From positions 1-46,106 of the forward strand of contig JAJFUG010000014.1 of the NCBI GenBank assembly GCA_021372515.1: a stretch of DNA of 46,106 nt, read 5' to 3'. The notes under the pieces are model-generated. The model did not search any database. It was given only the letters and a program-made list of their open reading frames with translations, and was not told where the DNA came from. The stretch is from a bacterium. GTDB taxonomy: Bacteria > Gemmatimonadota > Glassbacteria > GWA2-58-10. Position numbers and translations under genes: made by a program. This document shows, piece by piece, positions 8,901 to 18,015 of the stretch (its first letter is position 1; each line of letters begins with the position of its first letter).

Positions 8901-9238
8901 TTGCGACCCTTGACCGGCTGCAGGGCGATCCGTTCCGGCAGCTTGAACCGAGAGCGGAACCAGCATTGCTCGGCATCCAGCACCGGCTGGTAGCTGAATT
9001 TCTCCCAGCCGCTGTCGTTGAAACCAAGGCTTTCCGCCCCGGCGGAATCGACCTTGGAGGCCCGCCAGCCCTGCACGGGCGGGAACTCGATCTGGGCGGC
9101 GAGCTGGAACGCGGCCTCCAGGCTCCGCTGGGCGGAAAGAGGCTCGGGAGTGAAACCGAGAGCAAGAACAAGACTGACCGCGGTCAGGAATGCCAGGCTG
9201 TGGCACGCGGGGCGGGTTATTCTGAAAGAGCGTCTCAT
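5909..9238 (-). CDS. secreted GH38 family alpha-mannosidase
   Basis: A 1109-aa protein with an N-terminal signal peptide (residues 1-36, ending LSAQ). A galactose-binding-like beta region covers about residues 45-180. The GH38 catalytic domain starts near 280, with zinc ligands in NAHIDLAW (His285, Asp287) and the catalytic nucleophile Asp397 in WNPDSFG. The segments MWVEPDCN, YGDHGGG and NQMHDILPGSG are also typical of GH38. The C-terminal half holds the mannosidase middle and beta-sandwich domains. It hydrolyses alpha-mannosides, and export implies glycan scavenging outside the cytoplasm. ATG 9238 is the natural start. A promoter (9314-9342) and a hairpin at the predicted transcript 5' end lie upstream. 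Confidence 0.93.
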   Translation of the reverse strand: MRRSFRITRPACHSLAFLTAVSLVLALGFTPEPLSAQRSLEAAFQLAAQIEFPPVQGWRASKVDSAGAESLGFNDSGWEKFSYQPVLDAEQCWFRSRFKLPERIALQPVKGRKVELSLTVLSDGTLYVDGKPSARLKAGENKVTLAASAEPGREYLVALRLSARHQKVTFREARLTLPGWEAAVEKARDLRVQLYSAYRLLSGDTHQRAMQLESDPGTDLSSSTESQRLELINELESALERIDHAALEQGRPADFIRSVDAAVAAAPRLTAYMHSFTLRLVSNAHIDLAWLWRWRETVEAAHDTFESVLGLMDKYPELTFTQSQAQLYEWMRQYYPDTFERIRRRVAEGRWEIAGGMWVEPDCNLIGPESWMRQILYAKAYFKEHFGQEIKLGWNPDSFGYNWNMPQFFSRCGIGAFVTQKLLWNDTNIFPYHLFWWRGPDNSRILVYMPYSGYTNVVDPQQMLDDLRQFEAGTGLRNMAVLIGYGDHGGGPDEDMLQRARHLRTLALFPRVEFGRMDQYLAALPDSVLARLPEWNSELYLEYHRGTYTSQAKMKEYNRRLESGLASAETVCALDALLTGAAYPAARLTEAWKKVLFNQMHDILPGSGIAAVYTDAAAGFERAAALSAHATEVALSGIGAAVNTARGPEGEPLIVFNSLSWLRSSTAEYTAPSAVLRGVRLYGPDGTEVPCQVVEDDSLTARLIFRANAVPATGYKVYRLRRTLLERRMASGGDPGLSVSERAIENGLLRLELDPASGNVIRLYDKRARREVLSKGGRGNLIQLFEDRPAQWDAWNIGYTGRSWELDKADKIEVVERGPVRATVRVRRSFLGPTKPRRQLATSFPSSFFSTEISLYRDEPLVEVRCRIEWWEDQVLAKTAWELNVKSDSAYYETPGAAIARPTTRANSWDRARFEVPGLRWADLSEGAFGVSLLSRSKYGYDTEGGRLRLTLLKSPLWPDPSADRGSHEITYAIYPHAGDWREAATVQRAAEYCTPLLFHCGVNHPGRLPGDQAGFLSVSPAQVELGAFKAAEDGDGFVLRCYESTGKACRAEVNLPPGAVRACTCSPLEEPGAELALSGGKVSFDLGPFESRTIRVYFRTPTLPGVAQ

Positions 9239-9272
9239 AGCCGGGTCCGGTCGAGGGTGGGAGTAAATGCCA

Positions 9273-9309
9273 GGAAAGCCGGAACGAGCCTGGCCCGTTC
9301 CGGCTTTCC
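9273..9309 (-). other. 14-bp hairpin at the 5' end of the mannosidase transcript
   Basis: Positions 9273-9286 and 9296-9309 are perfect complements around a 9-nt loop. The predicted promoter -10 ends at 9314, so the hairpin would begin at about the first transcribed base. Such 5' stem-loops can stabilise mRNA; that role is inferred. Confidence 0.5.
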
Positions 9310-9313
9310 AATA

Positions 9314-9342
9314 TTGATATTAGCTTCCCGGCGGATTGTCAA
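9314..9342 (-). promoter_or_regulatory. sigma70-type promoter for the GH38 gene
   Basis: On the minus strand, TTGACA (9337-9342) and TATCAA (9314-9319) are separated by 17 bp, about 75 bp upstream of the mannosidase start. Confidence 0.6.
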
Positions 9343-9502
9343 CCCGAATCGAGCAACACATTTTCCGGAGGATAATCCTTTGCTCCCGGTGCGCAGGGTT
9401 ATATGTTCCGTCCAAAGTAAAAAGCCGCCGGCACATTCAAGCGGCAGCCCTCCGCAGTCGGAACGCCATAGTCATGATCGCAACTCAAAGGAACCGGTTG
9501 TG

Positions 9503-9967
9503 ATGGAAGAAACACCGCTTGTCATCAAGCCGCACCACTGCTTGGACATTATCCGTGATTTCGGGGCCGGGCGCGAGCATACCCCGCATCCCTACGGCCA
9601 CGCCGTGCACCTGGCGGCCGAGCGCCTGCGCCAGGACCCGCGCACCCTGCTGCGCCTGACCGTGGGGGCGGATTTCATCTGCGCCCCTTGTAACCTTCTC
9701 AAGGCCGGACGCTGCACGGACAGCACCGACACCCCGGGGCGCGCCGTGCGCAAGGGCGCCTACAACCGCCTGATCGACCGCCGTCTGTTCCGAAGATTCG
9801 GGTTGTCCGAGGGCTGCACTCTGCGCGCGGATGAATTCTGCCGCCTGGCCCTGGAGCGCCTGGGTGACATCCGGGAAATCTACCGGGAGGAGAAAAGCGA
9901 AAAGACCGCCTGGCGCGAGGAAAACCTTTTCCGCGGCCTGCGGTCTTTTCTCGAAAACTGTCCCTGA
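9503..9967 (+). CDS. small Cys/His-rich protein resembling DUF1284
   Basis: A 154-aa protein with ATG 9503 preceded by AAAGGA at suitable spacing. It opens with a conserved-looking KPHHCLDII and continues with FICAPCNLLKAGRC (a C-x2-C-x7-C arrangement) and later GCTLRADEFC. This layout resembles DUF1284 family proteins, which are suspected metal or iron-sulfur binders of unknown role. No signal peptide or membrane segment is seen, so the protein is cytoplasmic. It is divergent from the GH38 gene and convergent with the DUF2723 gene, whose stop is 18 bp away, so it appears to be a single-gene unit. The family assignment rests on the His-His-Cys start and the Cys spacing only. Confidence 0.75.
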   Translation: MEETPLVIKPHHCLDIIRDFGAGREHTPHPYGHAVHLAAERLRQDPRTLLRLTVGADFICAPCNLLKAGRCTDSTDTPGRAVRKGAYNRLIDRRLFRRFGLSEGCTLRADEFCRLALERLGDIREIYREEKSEKTAWREENLFRGLRSFLENCP

Positions 9968-9985
9968 AACCACTCTCTCAGCGGC

Positions 9986-12445
9986 TCACTCCGGGAAATC
10001 CGGCGGCAGGGTCTTGGTGGCGCTGTATTGCTCCCACAGCTTGCGCGCCTGCTGGTCATCTGCGTGACGGGCGACCCAGCGGCTGAGGATGGCCTGGGCC
10101 ATCAGTTTCTGGTCCGTGGCGTCGTACAGGCGCACCAGCTTGGTGAACCCGAGCTGGAAATCCGGGTCCACTTTCACCGCCTCGACCAGCAACTCGGCGG
10201 CGGCGGTGGTGTCGGCCCGGTCCAGGGCCATCTTGGCCAGGCCGGTCCATTTCAGCGCATCCGCCGGATGGGAGGTGAAATAATTGGTGGCGAACTGCTT
10301 GGCGACATCGTACTGTTTCTCGCGGGCGAACCACGAGGCAAACATGAACAGGCGCTCCTTGTAGTCCGGGTCGAAGAACTCGGTCTGGTTGAAATTGAGC
10401 ACCGCCTGCTCCTTGTTGTTCCGCATCAGGAAAGCATCCGCCAGCATGGAATACACCCGCGCGATGGTGAACAGCGTGCGCATCCCCTCCTTGCGGCTCG
10501 CCGGGATGTCCTTGACCGTGGTGTGGTAGCTGTAGTCCAGCCACAGCAGGTGCGAACTGCGGTTGATGTCGATCACGATCTTGTCCGCGCCGCGCCAGAA
10601 ATAGGTGCTGTCCGGCCCCGCGAGCGGCTCCTGGTCCAGAAGCTGGACCGTCAGGCCGCGCCGGACCAGGAAACGGTCGAACCCGGCCATGTTCTCGATC
10701 CCCAGGCTGCCGGAAAAATACAGCGGTCGGCTGAAAGAGTTGGCCCGCACGATATCCACCACGGCCAGGTCGCGCACCAGAAGAAGAGTGCCCTTGGGGA
10801 AACGCACCTCCAGCTTGCCGGCCTTGAAATCGTAGGGCTCGGCCAGACGCGCCGGACGCATGCTCTCCACCTGCTGATCCGTGTAGTTGCGCGCCACCGG
10901 GGGTGACATCTTGTCCAGGCTTTTGATGTATTCCGGGTCGACCAGGTAGTTGTAGTTGAGCACCGAGCGGCTGCTGTCGGCGAACAGGTAATGCTTGGCG
11001 TACATCACCGGGTAGTACTCCTGGTCGCTCGAGACGATCAGGATGCCCTTGTCCTCGATGCCGGAAAACATGTTCCTGGCGTAATCGAGGATCACGAAAT
11101 CCCGGGCCAGCGAGCTCCGATGCCAGTTGAACCACAGCGGAGACACCAGCAGCAGGAACAGAAGGGTGAAAAGCCCCGCGCCCGGCAACCAGCTCAGACT
11201 CCTTTCCGTGAACTCGAAACGCCGCACCAGCCAGCCCAGCAACCTGGTGCAGTCATCCTTCAGCCAGGCCAGCCCCAGCACGGCCCAGACACCGAAAAAC
11301 AGGTAGCTGATCAGGAAACGACTGTCCAGGTCGCCGAAATCGCGGGCCACACTGGTGCCCGCCTGCCCCATGGCCGGCTGCGGTCCGGGCGTGGGGTTGA
11401 CCAGCCAGAGCTGTATGAGCACCACCACCAGCAGCAGAGCGAACGACCAGAAAAACAGCCGTCTCCGCCCGCTGAACATCCGCACCAGGCTGTAGAGGAA
11501 CAGTCCGAGCAGCACCAGCGCCACGCTCCAATGCGGGGCCTGGGCGGCGAAACAGCTCCAAAGCAACGGCAACTGGACCGAGAAGAAACCGGCGGCGCGC
11601 GGCAGTGAATGCCGGAGCGCGTCCAAGCCGTAGAAATAGACCCAGAAACGGCGGCTGAACAGGTCGATGGGCTGGCCCAGACCGGGGTCGAGCACCGGAC
11701 GCACGGCCAGGTAGATATAGAGGCTCAGGCCGACCAGGAACACGATCAGGGCCGGGACCATGTTCGCCGCGAGCGCCTCCCGCACCTTACCGCCCCAGCG
11801 CCAGAACACCAGCAGGGTCAGCAGGGCGAAGGTCGGCACGAAGCTCTGGCTGAACGACAGGCCCAGAAGGAGCGCCCAGAGCAGCATCCCGGTCCCGGCG
11901 GCCAGCGAGCCCTCCTGGATCCGCACCAGGAGCCAGAGACCGAGCAGGAGCAGGAAAACGTTGAACACCCCGGGACCGGCCTGCAGCGCCGAGCCCCAGA
12001 GCGCGGGCAGGCTGAACAGGAACAGGCTGGCCGCGGCTGAAAACAGGCGCCTGGCGGTGATCCCCAGGCTGGAGCCCGCCCCGCAGGCAGCGACCGCCCG
12101 GTCGAGCAGGCCGAATGTCAGGGACGCCGCTCCGGCGCCGCTCAGCACCGAGATCAGGTTGACCGCCGAGGCCGGCTCGAACACGAACGAAGGCTTGGTG
12201 GAGATGAGGAAAACGAGCCGGGCCAGAAGGTTGAGCACCGGGGACAGAAGTGTCATGCTCAGATGTTGGAAGAACGAGCAGGTCAGAAGGTAGAGCAGGT
12301 TTCCCGGGGCATCCGGCAATCCGGACATCAGGCTGTTCACCACCCAGGACGCCGATTCCTCGGAGGCAATCGAGGGGGCCATGCTGAAAAGGTACAGCAC
12401 CAGAGTGCCGATAAACACAAGCCAGGAAAATTTTACTCTGCTCAT
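9986..12445 (-). CDS. DUF2723 (TMEM260/O-mannosyltransferase-like) membrane protein with TPR-like tail
   Basis: An 819-aa protein. The N-terminus (VLYLFSMAPSIASEESASW) matches the DUF2723 family, where an acidic residue in the first periplasmic loop resembles GT-C glycosyltransferases. About ten hydrophobic segments cover residues 8-480. The soluble C-terminal part carries TPR-like helices (about 660-810: EQAVLNFNQ, YDVAKQFA, TTAAAELLVEAVKVDP). I infer a lipid-linked-sugar transferase of the inner membrane; the acceptor is unknown. The chosen start is ATG 12445, with GAGGAG 12 bases upstream. A GTG ten codons upstream has no ribosome site. It lies downstream of folP on the same strand, with a possible promoter in the gap. 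Confidence 0.8.
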   Translation of the reverse strand: MSRVKFSWLVFIGTLVLYLFSMAPSIASEESASWVVNSLMSGLPDAPGNLLYLLTCSFFQHLSMTLLSPVLNLLARLVFLISTKPSFVFEPASAVNLISVLSGAGAASLTFGLLDRAVAACGAGSSLGITARRLFSAAASLFLFSLPALWGSALQAGPGVFNVFLLLLGLWLLVRIQEGSLAAGTGMLLWALLLGLSFSQSFVPTFALLTLLVFWRWGGKVREALAANMVPALIVFLVGLSLYIYLAVRPVLDPGLGQPIDLFSRRFWVYFYGLDALRHSLPRAAGFFSVQLPLLWSCFAAQAPHWSVALVLLGLFLYSLVRMFSGRRRLFFWSFALLLVVVLIQLWLVNPTPGPQPAMGQAGTSVARDFGDLDSRFLISYLFFGVWAVLGLAWLKDDCTRLLGWLVRRFEFTERSLSWLPGAGLFTLLFLLLVSPLWFNWHRSSLARDFVILDYARNMFSGIEDKGILIVSSDQEYYPVMYAKHYLFADSSRSVLNYNYLVDPEYIKSLDKMSPPVARNYTDQQVESMRPARLAEPYDFKAGKLEVRFPKGTLLLVRDLAVVDIVRANSFSRPLYFSGSLGIENMAGFDRFLVRRGLTVQLLDQEPLAGPDSTYFWRGADKIVIDINRSSHLLWLDYSYHTTVKDIPASRKEGMRTLFTIARVYSMLADAFLMRNNKEQAVLNFNQTEFFDPDYKERLFMFASWFAREKQYDVAKQFATNYFTSHPADALKWTGLAKMALDRADTTAAAELLVEAVKVDPDFQLGFTKLVRLYDATDQKLMAQAILSRWVARHADDQQARKLWEQYSATKTLPPDFPE

Positions 12446-12560
12446 CTTTGTCTCAGTCTCCTCGCGCCCCACTGTTCCCCGCGCGCTTTCACGTTGCCTG
12501 CGCTCAGCCGTTCCGCCCTGACCCGCACTCGATCAGCCCCGGGCCGGGGGCGGATACCGC

Positions 12561-12590
12561 AAGATAGTCCCAACGTAATTCAATGTCCAA
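12561..12590 (-). promoter_or_regulatory. possible promoter for the DUF2723 gene
   Basis: TTGGAC (12585-12590) and TATCTT (12561-12566) are spaced by 18 bp on the minus strand in the gap after folP. Confidence 0.4.
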
Positions 12591-12607
12591 CACCTTCCCG
12601 GCTCCGC

Positions 12608-13477
12608 TCACCCGCGGCAGTCCCGGAACCGCGCCGCAATCTGCACCGTGCGAACTGCCTGGGCCACATCGTGCACCCGCAGCACCGCGGCCCCATTCAG
12701 CACCGCCACCGTGACCGCGGCCAGGGTCCCCTCCAGCCTTTTCTCGCGGTCGTCCCCCCCGAGGAAAGACTTGCGCGACGGCCCCACCAGCAGCGGACAG
12801 CCCAGAGACCGGAACCGCTCCAGGCCAAGGATCAGCCTGTAGTTGTCCTCGGCCGACTTGCCGAAACCGATCCCCGGGTCGAGCACAACACGCCCGCGCG
12901 GGACGCCGGCCCGCTCCGCAGCCTCCAGGCGCCCGGCGAAAAATTCTCCGATCTCGCCCAGCAGGTCACCGTAATGCGTATCTGTCTGCATTGTGCGCGG
13001 GGTGCCGCGCATGTGCATCGCCACCCAGGCGGCCCCGGTTTCGGCCAGAGCCGGAAGCATCTGGGGGTCCAGAAGCCCCGCGCCCACGTCGTTCACGATT
13101 TTCGCCCCGGCCTCGACCGCCCGGCGCGCCACAGCCGCCTTGTAGGTATCGACCGAAAGCACGGCCCGCGGGTGGCGCTCCAGGATCGCCCGGATCACAG
13201 GGACGACCCGCGCGGCCTCCTCGTCATCCTCCACAGGAGCCGCGCCGGGACGGGTGCTCTCCCCGCCCACGTCGATAATGTCCGCCCCGGCCTCCAGCAT
13301 GGCCGTGGCGTGCGCCAGGGCGGCCTCGGGCGGAAAATGCCGCCCGCCGTCATAAAACGAATCCGGGGTCACGTTCAGGATGCCCATCACCAGCGGCACA
13401 CCGCCCAGGTCCAGGCTTGCTCCCGGCAGCTCCCAGCGCGTATCCGGCTCCACAGTGGCAGTTTTGCTATCGTTCAT
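12608..13477 (-). CDS. folP: dihydropteroate synthase
   Basis: A 289-aa protein joining 4-aminobenzoate to the pterin pyrophosphate in folate synthesis; it is the sulfonamide target. Diagnostic motifs are MGILNVTPDSF near residue 31, DIIDVGGESTRPGA near 66-79, VLSVDTYKAAVA, NDVGAG, LDPGIGFGKS and GPSRKSFLG. Length is normal for the family. ATG 13477 is preferred over ATG 13483 because AGAGG then has 6-base spacing. It follows ftsH by about 30 bp on the same strand and is almost certainly co-transcribed with it. Its product feeds the folate pool used by the MTHFR and formate-THF ligase encoded elsewhere in the window. Confidence 0.95.
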   Translation of the reverse strand: MNDSKTATVEPDTRWELPGASLDLGGVPLVMGILNVTPDSFYDGGRHFPPEAALAHATAMLEAGADIIDVGGESTRPGAAPVEDDEEAARVVPVIRAILERHPRAVLSVDTYKAAVARRAVEAGAKIVNDVGAGLLDPQMLPALAETGAAWVAMHMRGTPRTMQTDTHYGDLLGEIGEFFAGRLEAAERAGVPRGRVVLDPGIGFGKSAEDNYRLILGLERFRSLGCPLLVGPSRKSFLGGDDREKRLEGTLAAVTVAVLNGAAVLRVHDVAQAVRTVQIAARFRDCRG

Positions 13478-13509
13478 CCTCATCCTCTGGTGCGGTCAGC
13501 CACAGTCCG

Positions 13510-15639
<2,130 letters not shown>

Positions 15640-15747
15640 ATCGCAGCCTCAAGTTTTTCGTTGTCAGCAGTCAGAGTGAATCGGTTCCGGCGCCGGTCCT
15701 CTCGGCCGTCCCGACCTGTCGGACGCAATTGTGGGAAAATGATGTTT

Positions 15748-15776
15748 AATATAAGAGGCCCCCAAAACAGTGTCAA
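15748..15776 (-). promoter_or_regulatory. sigma70-type promoter for ftsH-folP, overlapping the tilS stop
   Basis: TTGACA (15771-15776) and TATATT (15748-15753) are separated by 17 bp on the minus strand. The -35 box overlaps the tilS stop codon (15773-15775). It lies about 110 bp upstream of ftsH. Confidence 0.7.
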
Positions 15777-17266
15777 TGCTGGTCAGACGTATCTGATACA
15801 CCCTCATGCAGTTCGCGTGCCCGAATTTCCAAGGCCCGACGCGTGGAGGAGTTGACCGGGGCCAGGGCCGAGCGCGCCACGCCCGGCGCCCAGATGACCC
15901 GCCCGGCCGCGTCCCGAACCACCGGGACACTCCCGCGCCGACCCGCCGGGACCCGCGCTTCGAGGAAAGCTTTTTTCAGCTTGCGCCCACCCGTGGCGCC
16001 GAAAGGCGTGATCCGCTCACCCTCGCGCCAGGCGCCGGCGCTCAGGGGCAACTCCAAAGCGTCGAGGTCGAACACCGCCTCCAGGGCCCGGCTGTCCCGT
16101 AGCAGCGCCCCGGCCTGCGACTCATCCCAGGCGGCTGGCTGAAGCTCAAGTTCCCAGTTCACCCCAGGCAGACTGACCACGGTGCGGCGGTTCAGGCACA
16201 GAGCGGTCTCCCCCTCCATACCTAAACCGGCGCTGACAACGAGCCTTTCCGCCGGAGCCACGCGCAGGCGGTCAAACTCGCGCTGCGCGCCCAGGCCATA
16301 GGGAAGGTCGAGCCTGCGGCCGCTGGGGCCGCAGAGGACCAGACGCTCCAGGGCGGCCAGGGGACGGCCCGAGAGGATTGTGTCCGGCCCGGCGCTGCGG
16401 CGCACCGCTCCGCGGATGATGTGCCGACGCAGAAGGGTGGGAAGGGCGGCCAGGGCCGCGCAACTGAAAGCCGCCTCATCCGGTGCGCAGGGCAGCAGGG
16501 CCGCCGCACGCCGACTTTCCGCCAGGCTTTCCAGGATGGAATCCAGCTCGGTGCAGGCCTCTCCCAGGGCGTCCAGGCGCTCACGGAACAACGGGTCCGC
16601 GTTGCGCTCGATCGACGGGATCAGCTCCAGGCGCAGGCGGTTGCGGAAATATTTCGTACTGGCGTTGGAGGGGTCCTCTGCCCAGACCAGGCCCCGAGCA
16701 CGGGCGTACTGTTCCAGATCATGACGGGGGATGCCGAGCAGCGGGCGGATGAGGAACCCCTCCTCCGCGCTGTAGTGCATCCCGGCCAAGCCGGGCAGGC
16801 CGCTGCCCGACAAAAGGCGCATCAGCACGGTCTCGGCCTGGTCGTCCCGGTGATGGGCCAGGGCAAGACGGTTCGCGCCCAGCTCGCGGCAAGCCGAGCG
16901 CAGGAAAGCGTAGCGCAACTCGCGGGCCGCCTCCTGGACGGTGAGGCCGGTTCGCGCGCAATGCGCGCCCGTATCCACCTTCCCGGTGCGGCACTCAAGC
17001 CCCAGCTCACGGCTGCGCGCGGCCACCAGCTCACACTCGGCGCGGGACTGCGCCCCGCGCAGGCCATGGTCCAGGCTGGCCACAACCAGGCTGAACCCCA
17101 GCTCCGGGGCCAGAGCGGCCAGACAATCGAGCAGGGTCATCGAGTCCAGGCCGCCCGAAACCGCGCACAGGACCCTGTCCCCCGGCCGGATGAGCGCATG
17201 GTCGAGGATTTCCCGCCGCACGTGTTCCAGCAAAGCGATTATGTCTGCGGAAACCTGCCCGCTCAT
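15773..17266 (-). CDS. tilS: tRNA(Ile)-lysidine synthetase
   Basis: A 497-aa protein that converts the wobble C34 of the AUA-reading tRNA-Ile to lysidine. The N-terminal PP-loop ATPase motif SGGLDS is at residues 37-42, followed by the family-typical ASLDHGLRG, GKVDTGAHC, ELRYAFL, LAHHRDDQAETVLMRLLSGSG and EDPSN segments. A C-terminal TilS-C domain ends with GGRKLKKAFLEARVP, which contacts tRNA. ATG 17266 is used. It heads the tilS-ftsH-folP gene string, an order partly conserved in many bacteria (tilS-ftsH). A 28-bp palindromic repeat sits just upstream. Confidence 0.95.
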   Translation of the reverse strand: MSGQVSADIIALLEHVRREILDHALIRPGDRVLCAVSGGLDSMTLLDCLAALAPELGFSLVVASLDHGLRGAQSRAECELVAARSRELGLECRTGKVDTGAHCARTGLTVQEAARELRYAFLRSACRELGANRLALAHHRDDQAETVLMRLLSGSGLPGLAGMHYSAEEGFLIRPLLGIPRHDLEQYARARGLVWAEDPSNASTKYFRNRLRLELIPSIERNADPLFRERLDALGEACTELDSILESLAESRRAAALLPCAPDEAAFSCAALAALPTLLRRHIIRGAVRRSAGPDTILSGRPLAALERLVLCGPSGRRLDLPYGLGAQREFDRLRVAPAERLVVSAGLGMEGETALCLNRRTVVSLPGVNWELELQPAAWDESQAGALLRDSRALEAVFDLDALELPLSAGAWREGERITPFGATGGRKLKKAFLEARVPAGRRGSVPVVRDAAGRVIWAPGVARSALAPVNSSTRRALEIRARELHEGVSDTSDQH

Positions 17267-17296
17267 AGCGATGCCAGGATAAAAAAAGAAAAAAAT

Positions 17297-17324
17297 GTAG
17301 GGGCACGGCGCGCCGTGCCCCTAC
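17297..17324. repeat. intergenic palindrome, GTAGGGG family (CACGG core)
   Basis: A perfect 28-bp palindrome with GTAGGGGC/GCCCCTAC outer arms and an ACGGCGCGCCGT core, preceded by a long A-rich run on the plus strand. It lies between tilS and the HEPN gene. Confidence 0.9.
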
Positions 17325-17406
17325 GAAAAAGCCCCGTCCTCAAGGCGCTACCTCCCACCACAGCCAACCTCCAGCGCCAGCCGGCATCCCGCCTCCCTGC
17401 GGCCCC

Positions 17407-17898
17407 CTACCGCCTTCTTTTCTGACCGGCCGCACCGCCGCCGCCACCGCCGCCGCACTCCTCCATCTCATCCAGGCCCTCGCCGGCCTTGCGCGGGTTG
17501 GCCAGGATTATCTGCTTCAGGTGCTCGCGCACGTAGCAGAGAAAGCGCTCGCAGTCGCGCAGCAGGTTTTCGGCATCCCGGCGCTCCAGGCGCACCTCGG
17601 TGCGGTGGTCGCCCTCACCGCGCATGCGGTAGCTGCGCTCCACGATCTCGCCGTACTCGCGGGGGATAGTGCCGTTGGTCAGAAAGTTCTCGTTGAACAT
17701 CTGCAGGACGATCTGGTGTTTGGACGAGTCTTTCATCTTGATCGCCAGCAGCGACTTGACCGCGTAGTAATTGGCCTGGTATATACGGTTCACCGAGTCA
17801 CAGACCTTCTCGCTCTTAAGCAGAAGCTCGGCATCGCCCTTGTTCTCGAACGCTCTCTGGATACGGTACTTAGCCAGGTCCAGGAACATTTCCTTCAT
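17407..17898 (-). CDS. HEPN-domain protein with Gly-rich tail
   Basis: A 163-aa helical protein of the HEPN type (PF05168-like). The YRIQRAFENKGDAELLL and NYYAVKSLLAI helices, a SSKHQIVLQMF stretch and the GEIVERSYRMRGEGDH segment fit that fold. The last gives an R-x4-H motif (Arg93, His98), the signature of RNase-active HEPN proteins. The tail (about residues 146-163) is a run of glycines followed by QKRRR. HEPN proteins often pair with a nucleotidyltransferase (MNT) in toxin-antitoxin systems, but no such partner is adjacent here, so this is a solo HEPN. The start is ATG 17898, with a weak GGTGG upstream. The role is unknown: an RNase or a ligand-binding HEPN are both open. Confidence 0.8.
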   Translation of the reverse strand: MKEMFLDLAKYRIQRAFENKGDAELLLKSEKVCDSVNRIYQANYYAVKSLLAIKMKDSSKHQIVLQMFNENFLTNGTIPREYGEIVERSYRMRGEGDHRTEVRLERRDAENLLRDCERFLCYVREHLKQIILANPRKAGEGLDEMEECGGGGGGGAAGQKRRR

Positions 17899-18015
17899 CA
17901 GTCACCACCCGCTTCAAGCCATGGCCCCGACCTCAGACCGCCGGGAAAGAACAGGAACATTATGCCTGGTTAAATGTTAGCACAAGTCCCGTCGAATTCA
18001 AAATAATAATCGCCC

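Noticed and set aside
17407-17898. HEPN/MNT toxin-antitoxin pair
   Set aside because: No nucleotidyltransferase partner gene is adjacent on either side.
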